64,000 bases of DNA from Pseudomonadota bacterium (GTDB lineage: Bacteria; Pseudomonadota; Gammaproteobacteria; Xanthomonadales; SZUA-38), in NCBI GenBank assembly GCA_039033415.1, contig JBCCCR010000003.1:62001-126000 (forward strand), read 5' to 3'. Positions 8,560 through 17,240 of the stretch are shown one piece after another; within the stretch, counting starts at the first letter, position 1; each line of letters starts with the position of its first letter. Under the pieces are notes generated by a model. It was not told where the DNA came from, made no database searches, and worked only from the letters and a program-made list of their open reading frames with translations. A program made the position numbers and the translations under genes.

Positions 8560-9519
8560 ATGACCTTTGCAGCACAACCCAAACGACAGTTGACGTCCGA
8601 AGAGGTCGAACGCTTCCGGGAGGACGGCGTCATTCTCCTTCGCAACGCGCTGGAACCAAACTGGCTGGAACTCGTCGAGGCTGGGATCGAAAGGGGTCGC
8701 AGCGAGCTCTCCATGATCGGCAAATTTATGTCTCGTGGCACCCAGGGCTATGAGATGGATGTGTTTCTCTGGAAACGCATCGATGAGCTTCGCGACGCCA
8801 TTTATTACGGACCCTTCGCGCAGTGGGCGCAAGAACTTATGGGCAGCGCAGAAGTCCGCTTTTTCTATGACCAGATGTTTGTCAAAGAAGCGGGCACGGA
8901 CGCGCCAACCCCCTGGCACCAGGACCTTTCTTTCTGGCCCATTCGCGGCGAGCAAATCTGTTCCATGTGGATGCCGGTTGATCCCGTCAGCCGCGAGTCT
9001 TCAGGTCTCATGTACGTCAAAGGCTCCCATCGCTGGCCGCAGCGTTTCAAAGCCATTTCGCCGGATTATTTCGAACCGATTATCGACGAACAAATGGATG
9101 ACATCCCGGACATCAACGCCGACCCGGACGCCTACGACCTGGTCGATTGGGATATGGAACCGGGGGACATCCTGATGTTTCATCCGCTTACACTCCATGG
9201 CTCTTACGGCAACTCGCACCGAGAGCGACGTCGCCGCGCGATAGCGTTTCGCTGGGTTGGTGACGACGTGATTTACGCGCCTTCACCCACGCGCATGGGC
9301 ATTAACTTTAAGCACGAATCGGTCGAAGGCGGTCCGCTCAGAGGCGCTGCCTTTCCGCGCATTATCCCCAGCCACATTCCGAGCGAACGGGCGCAGCGAG
9401 TTAAGCCCGAACCGCCGGCAAAAAAAGAGGTGTTGCGGGGAATCGCCAAATCGTTGCTCGCCAAGCTGAAGCCGCAGGCGGCGGTGGACAAAAGCAACCT
9501 AAAGCAAACCTGGAGCTGA
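8560..9519 (+). CDS. Phytanoyl-CoA dioxygenase (PhyH) family protein
   Basis: A 319-residue Fe(II)/2-oxoglutarate oxygenase of the PhyH family, probably cytoplasmic. The iron triad is readable: H120 and D122 in P-W-H-Q-D, and the distal H213 in L-T-L-H-G-S; a basic cluster (R-E-R-R-R-R) just after it probably includes the 2-oxoglutarate-binding arginine. The substrate is unknown; relatives hydroxylate acyl-CoAs, ectoine or secondary metabolites. It is transcribed away from the nitroreductase gene across a 164-nt AT-rich gap that must hold both promoters, and it leads an operon with cupin, SDR, cupin and lectin-like genes, with only 3 nt to the next gene. Confidence 0.88.
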   Translation: MTFAAQPKRQLTSEEVERFREDGVILLRNALEPNWLELVEAGIERGRSELSMIGKFMSRGTQGYEMDVFLWKRIDELRDAIYYGPFAQWAQELMGSAEVRFFYDQMFVKEAGTDAPTPWHQDLSFWPIRGEQICSMWMPVDPVSRESSGLMYVKGSHRWPQRFKAISPDYFEPIIDEQMDDIPDINADPDAYDLVDWDMEPGDILMFHPLTLHGSYGNSHRERRRRAIAFRWVGDDVIYAPSPTRMGINFKHESVEGGPLRGAAFPRIIPSHIPSERAQRVKPEPPAKKEVLRGIAKSLLAKLKPQAAVDKSNLKQTWS

Positions 9520-9522
9520 CGC

Positions 9523-10011
9523 ATGACGCCACGAACCCTCCTTGGATGTGGTCTGGCGGCTCTCGCCGTCACGCCCTGCATCGCCCAGCTTGCGACACCA
9601 CGCGCGGACAAAATGAAATTGATGGATGCACCCGCGGTCAAGGTGCAGGACCAGTGCATCCAGGTTGGCAACAAGACCATGCCAGCGGATTGCAACCTTG
9701 ACCCGGAAAAGAGCCTGACCGCCAGGACCATCATCGGCGATACGTCGCGCCTGCATCGGCTCGACTTTCCCGCGGGCGTCAAGAGCCCCCACCACAACCA
9801 TGCCGACGAGGAGATGTTTTACATCCTGACCGGCAAGTTCCGTGTGATCGCCGGCGATCAGGTCTTTGAACTTGAACCGGGCGACGTGCTCAAGGTGCCC
9901 GCCTTTGTCGACCATGAATTTGAAGCGCTGGTCGACTCATCGCTGCTCGAATTTGGAGGTCCAGGCCCGATGCTCGGCCAGATTTCTGCCACCGAGAAAA
10001 TGGGGGAATAA
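9523..10011 (+). CDS. Exported cupin-domain protein (first copy)
   Basis: A 162-residue protein with a signal peptide (about residues 1-22, ending C-I-A-Q) followed by a single cupin barrel. Metal-binding motif 1 is H-H-N-H-x-D-E-E-M-F-Y, with a glycine turn after it, and motif 2 is P-G-D-V-x-K-V-P-A-F-V-D-H-E-F-E-A-L. Two cysteines (D-Q-C-I and A-D-C-N) precede the barrel and could form a disulfide in the periplasm. It closely resembles the second cupin two genes downstream, so the pair arose by duplication. The function is open: a small dioxygenase, isomerase or binding protein. Confidence 0.82.
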   Translation: MTPRTLLGCGLAALAVTPCIAQLATPRADKMKLMDAPAVKVQDQCIQVGNKTMPADCNLDPEKSLTARTIIGDTSRLHRLDFPAGVKSPHHNHADEEMFYILTGKFRVIAGDQVFELEPGDVLKVPAFVDHEFEALVDSSLLEFGGPGPMLGQISATEKMGE

Positions 10012-10013
10012 CC

Positions 10014-10805
10014 ATGCCATTGCTTCGAAACCTGCTTTGCATCGCTGCGCTAATTCTGCTCGCGGCACCGGAAGGACTCCGGGCCGACAACCATAGTGAC
10101 CCGTACACGGTACTGATCACGGGGGCGAATCGCGGCATGGGGCTTGAGTTTGCACGCCAGTATGCGGCGTTGGGGTATCGCGTGATTGCCACCGCCCGCT
10201 CGCCAGAACGCGCTGAAGATCTCAATGCGCTCGCGGCAGACGATCCGGACGTTACCGTTATTCAACTCGACGTGACCGATCACGCGCGAATCGAGGAAAT
10301 CGCTGAGCAATATCGGGGTAGCCCGATCGATATTCTGGTCAACAACGCCGGAGTGTCCGGAGCCAAATCCAGAAACGAGTTTGGCCGGATTGATTACGAG
10401 CTCTTCAATCTCGCCATCGCCGTAAACACCTACGGCCCCATCAAGATGGCGGAGGCATTTATGCCCCACATCAAGGCCAGCCGGCAAAAAAAGATCATCG
10501 CGGTTTCTTCCAACATGTCTTCAATCACAAACACCGACGGCGGAATCTACATCTACCGCGTCTCAAAAGCGGCGCTGAATATGGCCTACCACAACCTTTC
10601 GGAGGATTTTCGCGCAGATGAGGTGATTGTTGGCCTAGTGACCCCGCCGAGGACAGCCACGGAGTTCCAACCGCCCGGAACCGACATGTCCAAACTGCCA
10701 TCGGCTAAAGATTCGGTCGCCGGCATGATCCGGATCATTGATGAGTTTTCGCTGGAAAATAGCGGCGCTTTTTATGGCGATAAGGGTAAGGAATTGCCGT
10801 GGTAG
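10014..10805 (+). CDS. Short-chain dehydrogenase/reductase with predicted signal peptide
   Basis: A 263-residue classical SDR. It has the T-G-A-N-R-G-M-G cofactor loop, N-N-A-G, the catalytic serine strand (A-V-S-S-N-M-S-S) and Y-R-V-S-K, so the active site is complete. The first ~24 residues are a typical cleavable signal (hydrophobic core I-A-A-L-I-L-L-A-A, then L-R-A-D), which is unusual because SDRs need NAD(P)H from the cytoplasm. It lies 2 nt after the first cupin and overlaps the longest reading of the second cupin. It may act in the periplasm with a tightly bound cofactor, or the signal may be an anchor. The oxidised substrate is unknown. Confidence 0.8.
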   Translation: MPLLRNLLCIAALILLAAPEGLRADNHSDPYTVLITGANRGMGLEFARQYAALGYRVIATARSPERAEDLNALAADDPDVTVIQLDVTDHARIEEIAEQYRGSPIDILVNNAGVSGAKSRNEFGRIDYELFNLAIAVNTYGPIKMAEAFMPHIKASRQKKIIAVSSNMSSITNTDGGIYIYRVSKAALNMAYHNLSEDFRADEVIVGLVTPPRTATEFQPPGTDMSKLPSAKDSVAGMIRIIDEFSLENSGAFYGDKGKELPW

Positions 10806-10831
10806 ACAACAATCGCACAGGACTGACTCCG

Positions 10832-11419
10832 ATGAATACACGTACAGCAAATTCTGCGGCCAATCGCGCATCGTCACCTAGCAGCTTGAAGCGTTGGATC
10901 GTTCCGCTCGGTGCTGCACTGCTGCTCGCGGCGCCGAGTCTCTACGGCCAGGTGAAAGAGGCCGAAGCACGGGTGCTGAACATGGGAAAGCTGAACCCTT
11001 TTCAGCTGGACAACGGCTGTATCCGAACCAGTGAGGGCAACATGATGCCCGAAGGATGCACGTTCGATGCCGAGCGCGCTATTGGCATTCGCGGCATCAT
11101 CACCGATACGGTACGACTGCAGTACCTGGAGATGCCGGCCGGAACCAAAAGCCCGGACCACAACCATCCGGACGAAGAAGTTTTCTACATCCTGACCGGC
11201 AAACTGAAGGTGGTCGGCGGAGATAGCTCCTTCACGATCGGCCCTGGTGATATTTTCATTGTTCCAGCATACCTGGCGCACGAATTTGAGGCGCTTGAGG
11301 ACACGACCTTCATTGAGGTCGGTGGACCCGGGCCGCTAATGAATATGCCCGGTCTGAAAAAAGTCGGGGGCGCTATCGGAATCAATCCTAGAAACGCCGG
11401 GGCCGACCATGAACACTAG
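10832..11419 (+). CDS. Exported cupin-domain protein (second copy)
   Basis: A 195-residue protein whose signal segment (W-I-V-P-L-G-A-A-L-L-L-A-A-P) is followed by one cupin barrel. Motif 1 is D-H-N-H-P-D-E-E-V-F-Y and motif 2 is P-G-D-I-F-I-V-P-A-Y-L-A-H-E-F-E-A-L. Like the first cupin it has two cysteines before the barrel (N-G-C-I and E-G-C-T) and the G-G-P-G-P ending. A longer reading from 10799 overlaps the SDR stop, but the ATG at 10832 gives a normal signal peptide and is preferred. The shared exported context suggests a two-cupin partnership, perhaps a heterodimer. Confidence 0.78.
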   Translation: MNTRTANSAANRASSPSSLKRWIVPLGAALLLAAPSLYGQVKEAEARVLNMGKLNPFQLDNGCIRTSEGNMMPEGCTFDAERAIGIRGIITDTVRLQYLEMPAGTKSPDHNHPDEEVFYILTGKLKVVGGDSSFTIGPGDIFIVPAYLAHEFEALEDTTFIEVGGPGPLMNMPGLKKVGGAIGINPRNAGADHEH

Positions 11420-12029
11420 CATCAAGGGTGTGACGCTGGTATGCATGCTGGCGATTTCGGGCTCTGCGGCTGTTGCCGGCGGGTACGAGGGTCGAATCAG
11501 CCTGGTTGGAAAGCTCGATGAACCCGATGGCTTATGCATTGACCTGCCCGGCCCCCCGTTCCGTCTGATGCTGGATCGTCCGGCCTGGGTGCACACATGC
11601 AAACCCGGCGATGTCCGGGACATGATCCTCCTTTTCGATGGAACCCAAGCTTCGCCCATAAAATCGACGCTGGTCGAGCCCGCGTTGTGTATGGAAGCTG
11701 ACAACGTCGCAGCAGGGTCTCTGCTGCATTTTGTCGAATGTAATCAAAACTCGAATCGGCAGACGTTTCGCTACATCAAAAATGGGCAGATTCGCCTGGA
11801 CGCAACCACTGGCCAGGAGCTCGAACTCTGTCTCTCAGCGCGTACAGCGGCGACCGTCCCGTTTGGGGAACCACCGAACAATGACGATCCCAATGGACAC
11901 TCGATGATTGTGAACCTGGAACGCAGTCACGTGGCGCGTCCGCTTGAGCTACGCGATTGCGCAACCGCGCCATTGGAAGTGTCCCAGTGGGAGGCATATC
12001 AAGAGCAACAACCCAAGCCGTTTCGATAA
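11409..12029 (+). CDS. Exported protein with ricin-B-like (beta-trefoil) character
   Basis: A 206-residue protein with a signal peptide ending near A-V-A-G-G. Its body contains repeated blocks such as P-x-L-C-M-E-A-D-N, L-L-H-F-V-E-C-N, R-Q-T-F-R-Y and E-L-C-L-S-A, which resemble the L-C-L-D/Q-x-W pattern of ricin-type beta-trefoil lectins. Cysteines occur in pairs that could form disulfides. It overlaps the second cupin by 11 nt and ends the operon. A carbohydrate-binding role is only inferred; the repeats are loose. Confidence 0.55.
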   Translation: MNTSIKGVTLVCMLAISGSAAVAGGYEGRISLVGKLDEPDGLCIDLPGPPFRLMLDRPAWVHTCKPGDVRDMILLFDGTQASPIKSTLVEPALCMEADNVAAGSLLHFVECNQNSNRQTFRYIKNGQIRLDATTGQELELCLSARTAATVPFGEPPNNDDPNGHSMIVNLERSHVARPLELRDCATAPLEVSQWEAYQEQQPKPFR

Positions 12030-12370
12030 CGCCTCACGACCCAAATCTCATTCGGGCATGATAGTGTTTTCCGCTTCTATCGCGGATGCAGCACGCTTTC
12101 CCTCACCACAACCCCTACGGCGTGTTTCCATTGCGCCAACCAAAACTGCAATAGTTATTTGACCAAAACTAGATTGCGAGAATCGAATCGAGCAACCTTT
12201 TTATCTATCGGTCAGGCGCCTTCGCCTATCTTTTGACGGGCAATCCGCACACAAAGGCAGCAAAATGCGTTACCGTAAATGAGAAGCACTTGGATTTAGG
12301 CGGTCACTCTTCATGCGCTTTTTCGGCTCCGGCTTGCATCGGCTCACTTGTCCGCCACTGGGTTTCTGTG
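12030..12370. other. Non-coding gap before the iron island
   Basis: About 340 bases between the lectin-like gene and the sigma-factor start. It is AT-richer than the genes to its left. It holds a small hairpin at 12214-12227 (listed separately) and presumably the sigma-gene promoter, but I cannot assign a Fur box or clear -35/-10 elements. The reading frame of the sigma gene stays open back to 12233, without family-like sequence there. Confidence 0.5.
12214..12233 (+). terminator. Weak candidate intrinsic terminator
   Basis: AGGCG-CCTT-CGCCT forms a 5-bp GC-rich stem with a 4-nt loop, followed by ATCTTTT. It lies about 185 nt after the last gene of the PhyH operon and before the sigma gene. 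The stem and the T-run are both short, so the call is tentative. Confidence 0.3.
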
Positions 12371-13015
12371 ATGGGAAGTGACGGTAAGCTGCGTCGCAGA
12401 CTTGAGTCCACTGCGGAACCCTTAGGGGACCAGCCAGTCTTCTCAGAGCAAGGCTCTTCCTTCAAACAGTCGAATACCCTAGCTACGGGCCAGTCTGAGA
12501 GGTCCACCGATCCACTCCAATGGATCGATGCGCTCTATCAACGGCATTCGGGCAACTTATTGGGCTATCTAAGAAGCCTGATCGGAAGTGGCCCTCCGGA
12601 TCCGAGAGACATTGTGCAGGCTTCATTTGAGAGGCTTGCAAGCCTAGATTGTCCAGAAAAAATCGCTAATCCTCATGCCTTTCTGTGGAGGGTCGCACAG
12701 AACATACTGTCGTCCGAGCAGCGGTCGATGTCAGTTCGAGAGCGGCATGCAATCAACGTGGCCGACGTTTTCTACTCAGATTCAGGTAACGGTCGTGACC
12801 CCGAAGGCGTCTTACTTGCTAATAAAGAGCTATCCGCGGTCATCAATGCTTTGGAAAGTATGCCTGAGAAACGCCGAGTGGTGTTTCTAATGAGTCGGGT
12901 AGAAGGCTTATCGCTCCTAGACATCAGCAAGCGTCTCGGTATCTCGCGTCCCGCCGTATCGAAACGCCTTTTACTGGCGTTGAAAGAGCTCCGAAAAGCC
13001 ACTCAGCGGATGTGA
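12371..13015 (+). CDS. FecI-like ECF sigma factor
   Basis: A 214-residue sigma-70-family factor of the ECF type. Region 2 is visible as D-I-V-Q-A-S-F-E-R-L with the following W-R-V-A-Q-N-I-L, and region 4 as P-E-K-R-R-V-V-F-L-M-S-R and the helix-turn-helix L-S-L-L-D-I-S-K-R-L-G-I-S-R-P-A-V-S. It should direct transcription of the TonB receptor downstream after a signal from the outer membrane. The frame is open back to 12233; the ATG at 12371 gives a product closer to family size, though still with an ~45-residue N-terminal extension. Its TGA overlaps the GTG start of the FecR-like gene by 4 nt, so the pair is co-translated. Confidence 0.85.
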   Translation: MGSDGKLRRRLESTAEPLGDQPVFSEQGSSFKQSNTLATGQSERSTDPLQWIDALYQRHSGNLLGYLRSLIGSGPPDPRDIVQASFERLASLDCPEKIANPHAFLWRVAQNILSSEQRSMSVRERHAINVADVFYSDSGNGRDPEGVLLANKELSAVINALESMPEKRRVVFLMSRVEGLSLLDISKRLGISRPAVSKRLLLALKELRKATQRM

Positions 13016-14046
13016 ACGTGAGAGACGAGACGAAATCCAGCTTACCCGAAGAGCTTGTCGATGAGGCGATGGAATGGCTTGTTCGATGCTCGATCGACAA
13101 TTGTAGCGAGGTCGATCACCAAAAACTCGAACTCTGGCTGCAAAGAGACGACGCACATCGAGAAGCTTATGAACTGGCCGACCTGACCTGGCAGAAGCTG
13201 GCACAGCTTCCACGTTCGCAGTGTTCGCCCGAATGGTTTGGTATCCAGCCACCAGTTACACCCGCACCAGATCCAGCGCTGATTCAATCCAAAAAGGCTC
13301 AAGGATGGCGTCGACCCTGGGCATGGGGTGGAGCGAGCGCTGCCGCTTTGGTCGTGGTTGTTTGGCTAGTGGGTGCTGCCCAGATCAAGCCTGGAGTTAC
13401 GCTCTACAATACGCAGGTCGCCGAAATAAAAGAGGTTATGTTAGAGGATGGGACTTTGCTGGCGCTTGGTGCGGAAACTACAGTCGGCGTCACTTACACC
13501 GATAGCCGCCGCACCGTCTCACTCGACAGAGGTGAAGTCTTTTTCGATGTGGCATCGAATCCAAAGCGGCCGTTTACCGTTTCTAGTGCTGCCCTCAACA
13601 TTACCGCGGTAGGCACAGCGTTTGAAGTGTCACGAGCGGGCGCCTCTGTTGACGTCGCCGTGGTGGAAGGCATCGTCGATGTGGCGTCCCGATCCCAAAC
13701 CAGCAAGGAGGCTGACGTCCGTCTGACCCAAGGTCAGCGTGTTAAGAGTGTTGGAGGCGCATTATTGTCAGTAGAAACTGTTGCGATCGACGCAGTCGGT
13801 GCCTGGCGGGGCGGGGAACTGGCCTATGTACGGGCTCCCCTGAGTGAAATCATAAGCGATGCCGATCGTTACTATAGCGGCACCATAGAAATTATGGACG
13901 CCTCACTGTCTGACCTTTCCGTCAGCCTTATTCTGGACGCAGGTGACACGGAGGGTTTGTTGAATACGCTTGAAACGGTCGTTCCTATACGAGTGAGTCG
14001 CTTGAGCGACGGAACCTTCCTGATTACGAGACCATACGAGGGGTAA
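13012..14046 (+). CDS. FecR-like anti-sigma/signal-transfer protein
   Basis: A 344-residue inner-membrane regulator starting at GTG. It has the DUF4880-type N-terminal domain (E-A-M-E-W-L, then W-L-Q-R-D-D-A-H-R-E-A-Y), one membrane helix at about 103-123, the FecR periplasmic domain (L-E-D-G-T, D-R-G-E-V-F-F-D-V, G-T-A-F-E-V) and a C-terminal STN-like segment. In the family the N-terminal part holds or activates the sigma factor, and the periplasmic part reads the signalling domain of the receptor. The three neighbours here form exactly that circuit. Confidence 0.9.
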   Translation: MNVRDETKSSLPEELVDEAMEWLVRCSIDNCSEVDHQKLELWLQRDDAHREAYELADLTWQKLAQLPRSQCSPEWFGIQPPVTPAPDPALIQSKKAQGWRRPWAWGGASAAALVVVVWLVGAAQIKPGVTLYNTQVAEIKEVMLEDGTLLALGAETTVGVTYTDSRRTVSLDRGEVFFDVASNPKRPFTVSSAALNITAVGTAFEVSRAGASVDVAVVEGIVDVASRSQTSKEADVRLTQGQRVKSVGGALLSVETVAIDAVGAWRGGELAYVRAPLSEIISDADRYYSGTIEIMDASLSDLSVSLILDAGDTEGLLNTLETVVPIRVSRLSDGTFLITRPYEG

Positions 14047-14198
14047 AACGGGTTTTCCTGATCGCCATTTCCTAGTAGCCCTACGATCAGAAAAAACTTT
14101 TCACCAAATCGTCTGCAAGGCGTCTTACTTCTTTACCACGAATGATTCTTAGTCGCGCTGACGGGCAATGCGCCCCTCGCGACCTAAAAGGGGTATGA

Positions 14199-16832
14199 AT
14201 GAAGACGCTGACAAGAGCCGGGTTCCGTACCCTGGCACTCACAATCGCACTGTCCACTACTTGCACGGTGTCCGTCTTTTCGCAGGTTGCGGTCTCTGAG
14301 GTATTAGCTCGCGAAATAGATTTGTCGATCCCAGCAAGCTCTCTTGCCGAATCCTTAATCGAGTTAGGACGTCAGTCGGGGCTCCGTATCGTCGCCTCGG
14401 ACAGTGTAACCGGAGATATAGTCGCGTCTGCGCTGGTTGGTCGGTTCACTCCGGAGGCAGCAATAGACGCACTACTGTTCGGATCAGAGCTCAAGGCAGT
14501 TAGAACGACCGATGGCACCTACGTCATTCGTCGCGATGATTCCTCTAGCAAGGCACCGGGCCGCAAAAGGGTAACTCCACCTCCCGAAACGGTTGCGGTG
14601 CCGCTCCGATTAGATGAGATCTTAGTATATGGCACTAAAAACACGGTCGACGCTCAGAGCACCATTGAATCGGTAGAAGTTTTCACAGCGGAACGTTTCA
14701 GCAGGGAGAACCTTTTCGACATTGCCGATGCATTAGAACGCACGCCAAATGTATCGCTGATTCGTGGCGACCTCACGACCATCAATATTCGTGGCGTTAA
14801 CCGTAATGGCACAAACGGTGCGGGCACGGGCTTAGCTGTTAACATATTTCAAGACGGCGTGCCCTTATCTAATGAGGCCTTAAGGTTCGGCTCGTCAACC
14901 GCGTGGGACATTGAGCAGCTTGAAGTCTTGCGTGGATCGCAATCGAATGTTCAGGGCCGAAATTCCATCGCCGGCGCAGTTGTTCTCCAGTCAAAAAAGC
15001 CGACCTATGATTGGGAATACGCATCCCGCGCGCGATTTGCTGAATTTGGCACATTGCAAACCGCGGGCGCGGTCTCAGGGCCGATCATCCCTGATCAACT
15101 CGCCTTTCGAATCAGCGCCGACTATCAGGAAACCGACGGATTCATCGACGATCAATTCTCAGAAGACCCGTTCGATTCCCGCGAGGCTTTGACTGTTCGT
15201 GGGCGCTTTTTGATTGAGCCCAAAGCCATGAGCGGACTTAGCGCTCTGCTGACAGTTGAACACAACGACCGGCTTAACGGTGATGTTCCGGAGGTACGTT
15301 CACAGGCCGGTGACTTGGGTTTCGATCCACAGGCGCGAACAACATTTGACGAGAGAAAGATCACAAGCGACTTTGAATCGATTAAGGCGATCGCGGATAT
15401 CACATACGGGTTCAGCGACAGCGTAACGCTAAAGTTCTTGGGCACGTATGAAGACGCTGACAATGTCACCGTTGGCAAACAGCGTGAGTTGAACCAACCC
15501 GATACCGAATTTGTGCGGGTTGGCACGGAAAACGTGACCTATTCTGCGGAGGCCCGATTGGCATTTGATTTCGGCGCGCTGACCGGTGTGCTCGGTGGGT
15601 ACTATTTCAATGACGACAGCAACACCAACAGATCGGCAACACTGGTCATTAGCGAACTCGTACCTTTTTTGATCGATCCAGTAGACAGCGTCTATCGAAC
15701 TGACGTCCAAAATTTGACCGATGTAGAGAACTTCGCGTTATTCACATCTTGGCGCTATGAAACAAGCGATAAGTGGACGTTAGATTTTGCAGTGCGCTAC
15801 GACGACGAACGCCGTACCTTTGAACGCCCGGAAACATCAGTTACGACCGAACCCGCAAGCTGCGAGGCCACCGCACCCGGATTTGTCGTAGGTCTGCCAA
15901 CCCCTGACCTAGTCACGGTTCCCTGTACGTTTGGCGAAGATGCGCTTGTGCCGGAAACCGAGCCTCTGCAATCCAATAGTTTCGGCGTGCTGCTCCCAAG
16001 TGCAGCCGCAACCTACCACGTCACGGCGGATGCTTCGGTCTTTGCCGGCTACCGGCGAGGCTATCGAGCAGGGGGTACCTATCTCTCCCAATCCTTTGAT
16101 GCTATCGATTTGCTCGAAGTGCGCAGCTATGACCCTGAATTCCTAGACACCTTTGAGGCCGGCTGGCGCACCCAGTGGCTTGACCAGCGACTGATCGTAA
16201 ACGGGACCGTTTTCTACAGTGAATACGAAGACCAGCAGATAGGTCTAACGGACGATGCTGGTTTTCTCATAATTGCAAATGCGGCAGCCACATCGCTTTA
16301 CGGGCTTGAGTTGTCCGGCACGTTTAGAGCCACGCCGGAGCTTGAATTGACAGCCAGCCTGGGCCTGCTTGAAACAAACATAGATGATTTTGTCGTTCAG
16401 GAGGACGATCCTAATTCGCCTGAAAACGAATTCCTTGACCTGGCTGGGAACGACCTGGATCGCTCGCCGAACCTGTCCTTCAACTTGGGTGCGAATTATC
16501 GGCTGCAAAGCGGCTTTTTTGCCGGGGTAAACCTCAATTATCAGGGAACTTATTTCTCCGACATATTCAACCTCGAGGCCGACGATCTGGGCGATGGCTT
16601 TACTGAAAAAACGGATGCCGCCACCATCGTGAACGCGCAGGTAGGTTACAGTTTTTCGGATAAGGTTACGGTCACGGTTTACGGCACCAATGTGTTCAAT
16701 GAAGGATCACCGGACCGTATCAATATCGGCGGGCAGAACGCAGCAGTTAATCCTGGTCAGCTGCTGAACGAATTTCAATTCGACATACGTCAGCCGCAAA
16801 CCTTTGGGGTAACCATTGAGACAAGATTTTAG
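14199..16832 (+). CDS. TonB-dependent siderophore receptor with STN signalling domain
   Basis: An 877-residue outer-membrane receptor. After a signal peptide comes an STN domain (about 45-115, I-P-A-S-S-L-A-E-S-L to Y-V-I-R-R), which contacts the FecR-like protein. The plug follows (N-I-R-G-V-N-R-N-G, V-L-R-G-S-Q-S), and then a large beta-barrel ending in a terminal phenylalanine (T-I-E-T-R-F), as outer-membrane proteins do. A good Shine-Dalgarno (AAGGGG) lies upstream. The chelate cannot be named, but the downstream PepSY, DUF3649 and DUF3325 genes point to ferric siderophore uptake. Confidence 0.92.
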   Translation: MKTLTRAGFRTLALTIALSTTCTVSVFSQVAVSEVLAREIDLSIPASSLAESLIELGRQSGLRIVASDSVTGDIVASALVGRFTPEAAIDALLFGSELKAVRTTDGTYVIRRDDSSSKAPGRKRVTPPPETVAVPLRLDEILVYGTKNTVDAQSTIESVEVFTAERFSRENLFDIADALERTPNVSLIRGDLTTINIRGVNRNGTNGAGTGLAVNIFQDGVPLSNEALRFGSSTAWDIEQLEVLRGSQSNVQGRNSIAGAVVLQSKKPTYDWEYASRARFAEFGTLQTAGAVSGPIIPDQLAFRISADYQETDGFIDDQFSEDPFDSREALTVRGRFLIEPKAMSGLSALLTVEHNDRLNGDVPEVRSQAGDLGFDPQARTTFDERKITSDFESIKAIADITYGFSDSVTLKFLGTYEDADNVTVGKQRELNQPDTEFVRVGTENVTYSAEARLAFDFGALTGVLGGYYFNDDSNTNRSATLVISELVPFLIDPVDSVYRTDVQNLTDVENFALFTSWRYETSDKWTLDFAVRYDDERRTFERPETSVTTEPASCEATAPGFVVGLPTPDLVTVPCTFGEDALVPETEPLQSNSFGVLLPSAAATYHVTADASVFAGYRRGYRAGGTYLSQSFDAIDLLEVRSYDPEFLDTFEAGWRTQWLDQRLIVNGTVFYSEYEDQQIGLTDDAGFLIIANAAATSLYGLELSGTFRATPELELTASLGLLETNIDDFVVQEDDPNSPENEFLDLAGNDLDRSPNLSFNLGANYRLQSGFFAGVNLNYQGTYFSDIFNLEADDLGDGFTEKTDAATIVNAQVGYSFSDKVTVTVYGTNVFNEGSPDRINIGGQNAAVNPGQLLNEFQFDIRQPQTFGVTIETRF

Positions 16833-16871
16833 CCAGCAGGCATCGGCTAGAGTTGTGGGCAGAAATCTGCG

Positions 16872-17240
16872 ATGACAATGAGTCAGATCCTCAAGCGATT
16901 TTATTTCTATCCTGTGTTTTCACGCGTCATGGCTGCGGTGCTCGGAGCCTATGTCTTCACTAACGTTATCTCGTTGCTACTGTACTTTGTCTTCGTCAAT
17001 ACTGACCTTCTTTATCTTGAGACTGACTCCGTCAATCGCGACTTATTGGCGTCGGGAGGCAACGCCGCGCTTGGAGCCGTCTTGCTGAGCCTTCTGATTT
17101 ATCCCCTCGCGGGCATGTGGGTCTTCTATGCCCGGTCGGCGACTCGCGCATGGACCGTCATGCTGGTGCCCAGCCTGCTTGGTGCAGGTCTTATTTACCT
17201 GCTTTTGCCAGCCCATGTCCGAGAATCATTGGGCGGTTAA
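16872..17240 (+). CDS. Small membrane protein, DUF3649-like
   Basis: A 122-residue protein with three predicted membrane segments (about 15-40, 60-82 and 92-112). Its position between a TonB siderophore receptor and a PepSY protein, and its size, match the DUF3649 family of iron-uptake-associated membrane proteins. It probably forms part of a membrane complex that handles the incoming chelate. ATGs at 16872 and 16878 both work. The end overlaps the start chosen for the PepSY gene by 26 nt. Confidence 0.7.
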   Translation: MTMSQILKRFYFYPVFSRVMAAVLGAYVFTNVISLLLYFVFVNTDLLYLETDSVNRDLLASGGNAALGAVLLSLLIYPLAGMWVFYARSATRAWTVMLVPSLLGAGLIYLLLPAHVRESLGG

